Source: Dicaeum eximium
Lineage: Eukaryota; Chordata; Aves; Passeriformes; Dicaeidae
Assembly: GCA_013396995.1 (NCBI GenBank)
Contig: VWZP01002396.1
Span: 1,037,782-1,101,781, forward strand
Direction of reading: 5' to 3'
DNA length: 64,000 bases
Shown here in pieces: positions 27,701 through 37,080 of the stretch. The notes under the pieces are model-generated. The model saw only the letters and a list, made by a program, of their open reading frames with translations, ran no database searches and was not told the origin of the DNA. Positions within the stretch are counted from its first letter, which is position 1; the number at the start of each line of letters is the position of its first letter. The position numbers and the translations under genes are program-made.

Positions 27701-29796
27701 CATTTGAAAAGCTGTATGCCACCATTAAATTTTTACATTTTTATCTGTAAACATTTAACTTCAGAGGACCCCTCCAGCTGCAGTTGCAACGTTCAGAAAG
27801 AAAATTTTACACTTACTTCCCTGAAGACAGTATTTCAAACCCCAAATCTAGGTAAACTCATCACAAAATAGCAAAATTGCACCCAAAGACATTAGATGTT
27901 CTGGTGGAGGGGGTTTTTTTGTTTGGTTTTGTTAGCTGGGGTTTTTTTTGTGGTTTGGGCTCCTTTTTCTTTTTAAGGAAAATATTAAATACAAAGACAT
28001 TGCACATTTTTAAGAATTACATCCAACGATCTACTGAAATTTTTTCAACACGGAGTTTAATTTTAAAATACATTCTGCAAGAAACTCTAACTTCTTTCAT
28101 ATTCAGATATGTTTGAAAATACTGCTGACTTGGTTGCAGGGCAAAAAAATCACTTGTAATTTCCATAAATCTGTGCTCATACTTGAATATTCGCTTAAAT
28201 TCAATTCAGTCACCACCAGTGTCCACATCTTCACCCTTCACCTTCCATCTGCTCTTCTTCACGCCCTAAACAGAACTTCTCTCTCATGAGAAAAAAACAT
28301 CCAAATCCAGACACTGATTGCAAACTGGTTTTCAATTCATTCTGACTGTACATTTCACTCTCGTCCTCTCCACATTCCACATCCTGTTTGTCTAATTCCA
28401 AGAGCTTAAGGTGTGTTTCACTTTGGGAAGTTCCCAGCCCAAAAGCGCTGCAAAAATAGCTGGTGTTTCAATGCTTCCTTAATAAAAACAATTATTTGTT
28501 CCATAGCTTAATTTCTTCCTGTTTCTCTAGAACTGTTAACCAGGGAGCAGATGTTGAGAGCACACTTCATCCACAAGGTGACAACCAGTAATTGGTCTAA
28601 AAGAGGATCCTCTATCAATAAAAGTCAGAAACCTTTACGTTATAGGTCAAGGGCACAAGACCTTCAAGCGAGGGCACGGAAAGTTCAGGGAAAGCACGCC
28701 TTTTCTCACCCTTCCCTCCCCTTCAAGCTACTTTCTAATAATGAGAAAGTATTTCGTGATTTCAGGTCCAAAATTCTGGGTGTACCGCCAAGTACCACCA
28801 TTCACAGGCTTTTTAAATAACTTCTCACACTGAGGCTCAATTACAGCCCAAATTACAAACACTATGCATAGCCTAAAACACACACTACCGCTCTGACCGA
28901 GTAAACATTTCAGTATCACAAGTGGCATTTCATTGTCCAGCTCAGGTTAGGTATCTTTTCCATCTTCGAGACTGGCAGTACAAACAGCAATATACAGGTG
29001 GCTTTGAATTTTAATATGTTGCTAAATAGCGAAAGTTATTTCAGTGCTTTATAACAGCCACCTTAAATACAGAACAGCGGCAATAAACCACCCCAGTTTC
29101 ACCGAAAAAACCCCAACCACACTCGTCCACAACGATTTAAAGCCAGAAATGTAAAGATAAGTACAGAAGAGGTTGCACAATAACACATGATCTTCCCTAT
29201 CACATGCTTGGCAGCGCGCTCGCTGCCCGGCGATACCCGGCCAGACCCCGGGGCACTCCGGCCGCCCAGGGCAGCGCCGGGCACCCCCGGGACGGGCTCC
29301 GGTGAAGAGTCGGGGCGATCCGGGGCGATGCGGGGCTCCCGGAGCACGGCCGGCAGCCCATGGGCAGCGGGAGCGGCACGGCGGGGCCGCGGCAGCCGGC
29401 GGAGCCTCTCCCCATTCAATCCCTGCTCGCTCTGCCCAGCGGCGGCGGCCGCGGCTCCGGGCACGGCGGGGAGGCGGCCCGGGGCTGCAGCCCCCGGCAG
29501 GACCCCGCGCCCCCGGCGCCCCCTCCGCGGCAGCGCCCGCACTTACGCTCGAAGTCGGAGTCGGACTCGTCGTCGCCGCGGTCGGGCTCCTCGTCGCCGT
29601 TGGACTCGGTCTGCATGGGCTCCCCGTCGAAGCTGACCACCCTACGGCCACCGCCCGCCTCCTGGTCGCGGGCATCCCGCAGGCGGGCGAAGTACTCGGC
29701 GGCGAAGCCCAGCAGGTCGGACGGCCGGTGCCGCAGCACCTCCACCGTGTAGCCCTGCAGCAGCTCGGTTAGGCCCGGCGGGATCTCGATGCTCAT
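6665..29796 (-). CDS. PRKAR2A: cAMP-dependent protein kinase regulatory subunit RII-alpha (5' part: exons 1 and 2)
   Basis: Only the first two coding exons (29547-29796 and 6665-6700) lie in the window; the rest would continue below position 1. The protein dimerises, docks on A-kinase anchoring proteins and holds the PKA catalytic subunit inactive until cAMP binds. Residues 1-44 match the RII docking domain: a start MSIEIPPGLTELL, then an amphipathic helix pair with VEVLR and EYFARL. Residues 60-83 are an acidic linker. Exon 2 adds the inhibitor segment R92-R93-V94-S95, the RII autophosphorylation site. The exons join in frame (phase 1) with GT-AG ends. The N-terminus is RII-beta-like (MSIEIP, EPMQ), but the NRRVS segment and the SLC25A20 neighbour on the same strand, as in human, favour RII-alpha. 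The cAMP-binding domains are not in the window. RII-beta is the main alternative. Confidence 0.88.
18100..18705 (+). mobile_element. CR1-type LINE fragment, plus orientation
   Basis: The sequence follows the 3' part of avian CR1 elements in order: a segment like 'cacacctggag...ccagctccaggctccccag', then 'ggagcatctctggtg', 'tctgaacatgatgaagcaa', 'actgtgagggtgacca', 'ttgcccagagaggttctgga' and the end 'ccttccaaactcaaccactctg'. It is truncated, diverged and inside PRKAR2A intron 1. Its ORFs are remnants. Confidence 0.9.
20587..20718 (-). mobile_element. Short CR1 3'-end fragment, minus orientation
   Basis: 'Gagtcatttaggttggaaaa' followed by 'gacctttaaagat' and 'gagtccaacca' is the reverse complement of a CR1 3' end. 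Only about 130 bases are recognisable, within PRKAR2A intron 1. Confidence 0.88.
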
Positions 29797-29807
29797 GGTG
29801 CCGGACA
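29200..29807. promoter_or_regulatory. CpG island over PRKAR2A exon 1 and start of intron 1
   Basis: The base composition changes sharply from AT-rich intron to G+C-rich sequence with dense CpG, running into the gap at 29808. It resumes in the GC-rich block 31939-32200 once the duplicated segment is set aside. The many long ORFs here on both strands result from GC bias, apart from the PRKAR2A exon. Confidence 0.8.
29547..29796 (-). CDS. PRKAR2A: PRKAR2A coding exon 1 (dimerisation/docking domain)
   Basis: This exon has 83 codons plus one base, starting at the ATG at 29794-29796 and ending at a consensus donor GTAAGT (29541-29546 on the plus strand). It encodes the AKAP-docking helices and an acidic D/E/S-rich linker. 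The ORF stays open past the donor, but the extra residues are arginine/glycine/alanine-rich intron read-through. The bases just upstream (29797-29807) run into an assembly gap, so the 5' untranslated leader and transcription start are missing. Confidence 0.93.
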
Positions 29808-30041
29808 NNNNNNNNNNNNNNNNNNNNNNNNNNNNNNNNNNNNNNNNNNNNNNNNNNNNNNNNNNNNNNNNNNNNNNNNNNNNNNNNNNNNNNNNNNNNN
29901 NNNNNNNNNNNNNNNNNNNNNNNNNNNNNNNNNNNNNNNNNNNNNNNNNNNNNNNNNNNNNNNNNNNNNNNNNNNNNNNNNNNNNNNNNNNNNNNNNNNN
30001 NNNNNNNNNNNNNNNNNNNNNNNNNNNNNNNNNNNNNNNNN
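29808..30041. other. Assembly gap (234 N)
   Basis: A run of N lies directly upstream of the PRKAR2A start codon. It hides the 5' untranslated leader and transcription start. Loss of sequence in a GC-rich first exon is common in bird assemblies. The true missing length is unknown. Confidence 0.99.
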
Positions 30042-30560
30042 AGGTTGGAAAAGACCTCTGAGATCATAGAGTACAGTCTTTGACCAAACACCATCGTGTC
30101 CAGACCATGACACTGAGTACCATGTCCAGTCTTCGATCCTTAAACACTTCCAGGGACAGTGACTCCACCCCCTCCCTGGGCAGCCTGTTCCAATATCTAA
30201 TAACAATACCCTTTCTGTGAAAGAATTACACCTAATGTCCAACCTAAACCTCCCCGGCACAGACTAAGGCCACGTCCTCTTGTCGGCTACCTGGGAGAAG
30301 AGACCAATTCCCACCTGGCTGCACTCTCAGGTACCTGTAGAGAGCAATAAGATCCCCCCGAGCTTCCTTTTCTCCACGCTAAACACCCCCAGCTCCCTCA
30401 GCTTCTCCTCATCAAATTCCAGAGTGTTCCTCAGCTCCGTTCCCTTCTCTGCGCTCACTGCAGCACCTCAGGGTCCCTCCTGAGCTGAGGGGCCCAGGAC
30501 CAGACGCAGCAGTCAAGGTGTGGCCTCACCAGTGCCAAGGACAGAGGTTCTCCTTCCTCA
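30042..30560 (-). mobile_element. CR1 3'-end fragment (in duplicate copy 1)
   Basis: The sequence opens with the reverse complement of a CR1 3' end ('aggttggaaaagacctctga') and passes through CR1 blocks such as 'ctgggcagcctgttccaata' and 'gcagtcaaggtgtggcctca'. The 3'-most 16 or so bases are cut off by the gap. The distal limit is approximate. Confidence 0.88.
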
Positions 30561-30869
30561 TGGACATCTGAGGGTGTTCAAAGCTCCCCCAGGAGCAGGA
30601 AAATGAGAGTCTTTTGACCTTGGTCAGATGCAATTGAACGTCCATCCAGTTCTTGGTTGGAGTCAGATTTAGGACCCATGACCCCATGTTTTTGTCAGAA
30701 TTACATCATTAGAGAACAATTCTTCAGTCAGTGCAAGAGAAGCAGTGTGCAGGTCTTCACACCTTTTGGTAAACACTGAATAGAGCCATGATAAAGTCTG
30801 AAAGGGTGGCAGTAGTATTCATCTGATAGTAATAAAGCATTACAGATAAAGAATTTCGGGAAAATTAAA

Positions 30870-31040
30870 CACAGAATCATAGAATGGTTTGGAAGGAACC
30901 CTAAAGGTCACCTAGTTCCAAACCCTTTGCCATGGTCAAGAACACCTTCCACTAGACCAGGTTGCTCCAAGCCCCATCCAATCTGGCCTTGAACACTTCC
31001 CCCACTCTGTGCCAGTGCCTGGTCACCCACATCATTGCTA
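30870..31040 (-). mobile_element. Second CR1 fragment (in duplicate copy 1)
   Basis: 'Cacagaatcatagaatggtt' followed by 'tggaagg', and later 'ccactagaccaggttgctcc' and 'ccaatctggccttgaacact', is a CR1 3' region in reverse. It belongs to a separate insertion from the one at 30042, since its 3' end starts afresh. Confidence 0.88.
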
Positions 31041-31489
31041 ATATGTGTGGGCTTTGGAGATACCCATTCATATGCTGCTACGTGCACTTTATTCCGATTT
31101 TTGCTTGTGTTTGTTGTACAAAACCTGTTATCTGTGTGTACAAGGGAGGATTGGCAGATGCCCAGGGGCTACGTGGAGTGGAGCCATCGGCCCTTGAGGT
31201 TTGACATTGCTGGGAAGCTCATCCTGGGACGAAACAGGTCTGTGCAAACATGACTTAAGGGGAATACGGATGTTGGCTTAGTGACACCGCTGCGTGTTGT
31301 CAGTGTACATATTTTTATTTAATTCTTCTTTTTGTTTCAACAATAAAAGAGCAAAAATCAACTCGTACTCAAAATACAAAATTTCACTTAGAAGCCCAGA
31401 ATTGGCTGAGGCAGCCTGGTGGGTGTTTTGGTGTTGTTTGCTGGTGTGCCAAAGAGTCAGAGATGAGATGATCTCAAACATTACATATT

Positions 31490-31570
31490 GATATATTCTT
31501 GAAATATGGAAATATATTGAAAATTTGAATATTGAAATATTGATTATTGAAATATTGAAATATTATTGAG
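31490..31570. repeat. AT-rich GAAATATT-like satellite patch (copy 1)
   Basis: Irregular repeats of 'ttgaaatat' or 'gaaatattg' extend over about 80 bases. The same patch is at 33705-33785 in the second copy with no length change, although such repeats are usually the first to vary. Confidence 0.75.
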
Positions 31571-31938
31571 CACATTTCACTGCTAAATATATGTACTTCA
31601 GCTACTGATAGAACTGGTATAAAGAAAGATTCTGATCAATGAGAAAACTATGGTTAGTCCTCCCACAAAATTAAGATTTCTGATGAGATCTTCCCTTTGT
31701 GCTGAAGATATTGCTGGTGATGAAGAGGTAAAAATGAAATTTTTAAAATTCTGTAAAAATGGTAAAACAAAATACCAGTAAAAAGCACTGGCAAGAAGGT
31801 TCAAAGGAAGAAAGGGAAAGTCTAACTCCAAGGGAATACACTTATTTTTCTTTCCCACTTTTTTACACAACAGCCAGCCACCCTTACAACTGCCTGCTTT
31901 TGGCATTAGTCAGCTCTTGTATTAACTTTTAACGTTTN

Positions 31939-32256
31939 GAGCGGGGAGCGGGGAGCGGGGGGGCTCGGCAGGGGACGGGACGGGGCGCGGGCTGCGTGCC
32001 TCGGTGGTTCCGCTCTGTGGAAAACTGACGGCGCCCGCCGTTGGGCGCCCACCGGAGTCGTTAAACCCCGGTCACGGCGGATTGGGCCGGGTGTGAGCGG
32101 GGTTGGGAAACCTCTGGACCAGAACTGGCGGCGGGATGTGGGGAAGGTGGAGGTCAGGCGGGCGCCTCCTGGCCGTCGCTGCTGCATTTGTATTTTTCTC
32201 TGATTTCACTTCATTGACCTCGTACACTCATTTCTTGTCAGAATCACAGAACAATT
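31939..32256 (-). promoter_or_regulatory. PRKAR2A: GC-rich block, likely PRKAR2A promoter
   Basis: This G+C-rich, CpG-dense segment becomes contiguous with the PRKAR2A first-exon island if the false copy is removed. It holds a CCAAT box in the gene's orientation (plus-strand ATTGG at 32081-32085), a half CRE (TGACG at 32026-32030) and short GAGCGGG tandem units from 31939. There is no TATA box. No coding sequence was recognised. The promoter role is inferred from position and composition. Confidence 0.6.
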
Positions 32257-32775
32257 AGGTTGGAAAAGACCTCTGAGATCATAGAGTACAGTCTTTGACC
32301 AAACACCATCGTGTCCAGACCATGACACTGAGTACCATGTCCAGTCTTCGATCCTTAAACACTTCCAGGGACAGTGACTCCACCCCCTCCCTGGGCAGCC
32401 TGTTCCAATATCTAATAACAATACCCTTTCTGTGAAAGAATTACACCTAATGTCCAACCTAAACCTCCCCGGCACAGACTAAGGCCACGTCCTCTTGTCG
32501 GCTACCTGGGAGAAGAGACCAATTCCCACCTGGCTGCACTCTCAGGTACCTGTAGAGAGCAATAAGATCCCCCCGAGCTTCCTTTTCTCCACGCTAAACA
32601 CCCCCAGCTCCCTCAGCTTCTCCTCATCAAATTCCAGAGTGTTTCTCAGCTCTGTTCCCTTCTCTGCGCTCACTGCAGCACCTCAGGGTCCCTCCTGAGC
32701 TGAGGGGCCCAGGACCAGACGCAGCAGTCAAGGTGTGGCCTCACCAGTGCCAAGGACAGAGGTTCTCCTTCCTCA
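32241..32775 (-). mobile_element. CR1 3'-end fragment (in duplicate copy 2)
   Basis: This is the same element as at 30042-30560, but its 3' end is complete here ('gaatcacagaacaattaggt'). Reversed CR1 blocks follow in the same order. The distal limit is approximate. Confidence 0.88.
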
Positions 32776-33084
32776 TGGACATCTGAGGGTGTTCAAAGCT
32801 CCCCCAGGAGCAGGAAAATGAGAGTCTTTTGACCTTGGTCAGATGCAATTGAACGTCCATCCAGTTCTTGGTTGGAGTCAGATTTAGGACCCATGACCCC
32901 ATGTTTTTGTCAGAATTACATCATTAGAGAACAATTCTTCAGTCAGTGCAAGAGAAGCAGTGTGCAGGTCTTCACACCTTTTGGTAAACACTGAATAGAG
33001 CCATGATAAAGTCTGAAAGGGTGGCAGTAGTATTCATCTGATAGTAATAAAGCATTACAGATAAAGAATTTCGGGAAAATTAAA

Positions 33085-33255
33085 CACAGAATCATAGAAT
33101 GGTTTGGAAGGAACCCTAAAGGTCACCTAGTTCCAAACCCTTTGCCATGGTCAAGAACACCTTCCACTAGACCAGGTTGCTCCAAGCCCCATCCAATCTG
33201 GCCTTGAACACTTCCCCCACTCTGTGCCAGTGCCTGGTCACCCACATCATTGCTA
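33085..33255 (-). mobile_element. Second CR1 fragment (in duplicate copy 2)
   Basis: Identical, as far as I can see, to 30870-31040: a short CR1 3' region in reverse orientation. Confidence 0.88.
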
Positions 33256-33704
33256 ATATGTGTGGGCTTTGGAGATACCCATTCATATGCTGCTACGTGC
33301 ACTTTATTCCGATTTTTGCTTGTGTTTGTTGTACAAAACCTGTTATCTGTGTGTACAAGGGAGGATTGGCAGATGCCCAGGGGCTACGTGGAGTGGAGCC
33401 ATCGGCCCTTGAGGTTTGACATTGCTGGGAAGCTCATCCTGGGACGAAACAGGTCTGTGCAAACATGACTTAAGGGGAATACGGATGTTGGCTTAGTGAC
33501 ACCGCTGCGTGTTGTCAGTGTACATATTTTTATTTAATTCTTCTTTTTGTTTCAACAATAAAAGAGCAAAAATCAACTCGTACTCAAAATACAAAATTTC
33601 ACTTAGAAGCCCAGAATTGGCTGAGGCAGCCTGGTGGGTGTTTTGGTGTTGTTTGCTGGTGTGCCAAAGAGTCAGAGATGAGATGATCTCAAACATTACA
33701 TATT

Positions 33705-33785
33705 GATATATTCTTGAAATATGGAAATATATTGAAAATTTGAATATTGAAATATTGATTATTGAAATATTGAAATATTATTGAG
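33705..33785. repeat. AT-rich GAAATATT-like satellite patch (copy 2)
   Basis: Counterpart of 31490-31570: irregular 'ttgaaatat' repeats. Confidence 0.75.
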
Positions 33786-36700
33786 CACATTTCACTGCTA
33801 AATATATGTACTTCAGCTACTGATAGAACTGGTATAAAGAAAGATTGTGATCAATGAGAAAACTATGGTTAATCCTCCCACAAAATTAAGATTTCTGATG
33901 AGATCTTCCCTTTGTGCTGAAGATATTGCTGGTGATGAAGAGGTAAAAATGAAATTTTTAAAATTCTGTAAAAATGGTAAAACAAAATACCAGTAAAAAG
34001 CACTGGCAAGAAGGTTCAAAGGAAGAAAGGGAAAGTCTAACTCCAAGGGAATACACTTATTTTTCTTTCCCACTTTTTTACACAACAGCCAGCCACCCTT
34101 ACAACTGCCTGCTTTTGGCATTAGTCAGCTCTTGTATTAACTTTTAACGTTTGTTGATAATTTTGTGTCATTTGTGTCTGTGAATATAAATCTGATTATT
34201 TATTTGAAAAAAATGTGTTACCAGTAAATATTGTTACGTCTCTGAAGGGCTACATTGCATTGGCCTGCTGATATTTATATGTCCACACACAACTAATCAG
34301 CTGCAGGGGAAAGTAAAGAGCAGAGCTCTGTTTATTCTCTTCCTGAAGGTCAACAGACAAAATCAAAAGCATCCAAGGTCACACAAAGTGCATTTTCAAG
34401 TTGATTTACGCCACAGTTTATCCTGTTTCTTCATATACCTTTTTTTATTTCGGTAAACATCAGAATTGAAGGCACCAATATGCAAGAAGCTTGCTGGTGA
34501 TCAAGTTAATTGTTACAGTGCCTGCTGTGCATACACAGAGCGCATCATACGCTTTCTTTCTCCCTGAATTTGCATAATTTCTTAAATTATTACTATAATA
34601 AGCATCCACATTAAAAGAATGGTAGAAAATAAATTAGAAAATGCACTTGCAGCCTTAATTTGATCCCCTTTACAATAACATTTTTAATTCAGGCAGCATG
34701 ACCGATGCAATTTCTTTCCTCTGGCTTCATGGCATGTTCAGCACACAGCATGGAGTCAGATAAGACTTGTGTAGCTGATGAAGCTGCTCCCCACAGTATT
34801 CCTATCAAAATAGATATATTTCAGTATATAGTTCTCCTAATAATTTCTTAGTGGCTGAAAGCTATTCCCATATATACACCACATGTCTGTGCTCCCAAAT
34901 GGTGGAGTCTCTTCCCTTTACTCTGCCTGCTCTCCCCAGATATGTGTGACTTTGATGTGTCATTAGTGAAACTGTTGTGGAGCTTCAGTGCTTGTCCTGC
35001 TCAGGCAGGAGCTGCAAAGTTGCCAGCAGAGAAAGCAAAATAGTCTGTGTAGTCTTGCACTGGGGAAAAATAATCAGATTAAACTTCCCGACTGGCTCCT
35101 TAAAAAGTAAAATAAATCCTTTTATAATGAGTAATAATTCACTTCTCATAAAACTGTCAGCACCAGCCAGAGCTCAGACACTATATAAACATATGTACAT
35201 CTTGGATTAATTACACTGCCTTCAAATTCTGTACAAGGATCATGCAAGAAAACACTAAATATTCTGATGACAGTTACTAGTGAACACAGCCTCACGTTTT
35301 CCACATCCCCCTGGTGCTGAAGGCAGTGATCAAGGTTTGTCACTGCAGCAAGTTCCAGAAGTTAAATACCTGTTAGATAAAGCAACACTTGTTTTTCTAA
35401 GATCTGGAGCACTCTCCCCGGATTTTCCAAATGTCTCCTACTCCTGGTATTGCAGGATTTGGCAAATTTTTGGCAAATGTTTCTGCCTGTGTTTTATTTG
35501 ATACTTTGTGATTTTGTGGTTTACAAAATCACAAACCTCAGCCCTCTCAAAATTAAGGTCTCACAGTCCTACTGGTCTCTCCTCCAAAAGCAGCTGTTTC
35601 CCCAGAATGACATTAAATGCCCCTTTCTGTGTCTGCTCAGCTTCTCTGTGCCTTTCATGAGCACTGTGTGCAGTTCCGGTCCCCACATCCCAAAATGTGG
35701 GCTCACCCTGGTTTTACACAGCAGAAAAAAGATTCTGTTTTGTTCTCTAACACATTTCCTTAGATTTTTTGGCTGCCTCATCATTATGAACTGAATGTAT
35801 CCAGTCTTCATTTTAAGATATAAAGAGATTAAAAAATCCCACTTCCCTTGCTCTGTTTCTCCCTTGGCTGACCACCCTCATTGTAAAGAACATGCTGAGT
35901 TTTGCATTTTAAGTTTGCTAAGTTTAACATTCAAATGTTTTTCTACCCACTGCTCGCTCCTGTTGCTGCAAATTTGCATGAGCATCATAGAACTTTGTGC
36001 ATAATGTACACAAACCTTCTGAGTTTGCATTTTACCAGGAGTAAAAACAAATAACAAACAAGTGGGCTTAACAACCAGGATGTGGAGATCCTTGAACACC
36101 ATGTGCAAGATGAAACTGCTTCTCCTGCCTCTCTTTGGTTCCTTCTCAGGAAAGTGCTAAACCTCAGAAACCAAACTTTGGTGCTCTGACCAGTAGGTTT
36201 GCTTGTGACTGTAAGCAAGATTTAGTATGTATTTTTGTTAGCCTTTAGAGTGAATAGCTTGAGTATTGTATACGTCAACAAGTCATGTAGGACTGTCTAT
36301 CAATAGTACAAAGAAAGGAGAAAAAAAATCAACCTTTTTTTAATAAATACATATAAATACTTGTGTCAGATGAAATCTATTACCTTGACACTACCTTTAG
36401 TCCATCAAAAATATTTTGGATAATTCTTAGTAAGATGCCTTTCTGCATTTGTTGATAAATGTCAAAGTATCAAGTTGAGAGAAACATCTGTATAAATGTC
36501 CAGATTTTCATTGGCATAATTTAGTTTACGAACACAGAAAGCACTGGTTCTGTTGGTAACAATTACAAATTTTCAGGCAGTAGAAAACACCAACCTTGAA
36601 ATACCTGATCTTGTAAATCATTTGACCTAGGTGTTACCTAGATTTAAAAATAAATACCTCTGACTATCATGTCATACTTGTGATGTAAAATGGCACATGT

Positions 36701-37040
36701 CTGAATCTAGATAAAAGTAGTATCTGTGACATAAGACGTGTGGGATGACCATGTTGTTAAAACTACCCTGAGCAACACTATATAGCAGATGTAGAATTTA
36801 TGGCTGCCACGTCAGAGAAGCCCTGAGCAACAGCACTGCTGTGTAAACAGGGGATGTTCAAATAAGGACTTAGCTAAGCACTTGGTTCTCTTGCATACAA
36901 AGTGGTAGCTGTGCCCATTTTGGTTGTACTTTCTTTTCTAGCCCCAACACTGAAAACATTACATTAAGACTTTCTCCACAGAGGTTGGTATGAATTCTGG
37001 GCAGAGGGAACTGGTGGGAACAGACCTTTATGCATGTCCT

Positions 37041-37080
37041 GTGGTGGCCAGTCACTCACTGTGGTAGCCAGTCACTCACT
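37041..37080. repeat. Two-unit 20-nt tandem repeat
   Basis: Two adjacent units differ at one base (gtggtggcca/gtggtagcca, each followed by gtcactcact). A small local duplication. Confidence 0.9.

Larger units (their letters stand above)
6701..29546 (-). other. PRKAR2A: PRKAR2A intron 1
   Basis: This 22.8 kb intron is bounded by the exon 1 donor GTAAGT and the exon 2 acceptor. It is AT-rich apart from the CpG-rich first few hundred bases next to exon 1 (about 29200-29546). It contains CR1 fragments at 18100-18705 and 20587-20718 and small homopolymer or G/T-rich patches (about 10406-10420, 14320-14331, 19588-19605, 27908-27960). No nested gene, tRNA or other RNA gene was recognised in 6701-18100, 18706-20586 or 20719-29200. 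ORFs up to 155 codons here lack features of real genes. Confidence 0.85.
30042..31937 (+). repeat. Direct duplicate, copy 1 (1896 nt), probably an assembly artefact
   Basis: It aligns without indels to 32257-34152 at a constant offset of 2215. I saw only four base differences (30429, 30438, 31632, 31657). It starts at the end of one gap, in mid CR1, and stops exactly at the single N at 31938. Both ends therefore coincide with assembly joins rather than biological boundaries. It contains two CR1 pieces and an AT-rich stretch, and no gene. Confidence 0.93.
32257..34152 (+). repeat. Direct duplicate, copy 2 (1896 nt), probably the genuine locus
   Basis: Same content as 30042-31937, but here both flanks continue without N: the CR1 end extends left to about 32241 and joins the GC-rich block, and unique sequence follows on the right from 34153. 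This is the copy to trust. It sits just upstream of the PRKAR2A promoter. Confidence 0.93.

Noticed and set aside
29049..29772. Long ORFs on both strands around PRKAR2A exon 1
   Set aside because: They are shadows and read-through of the CpG island, rich in A, R, G and P. Only 29547-29796 on the minus strand matches a protein.
35570..35760. Possible further CR1 remnant (cagttccggtccccacatcc)
   Set aside because: Only a short stretch resembles CR1 and the order of blocks does not hold, so it is not supported.
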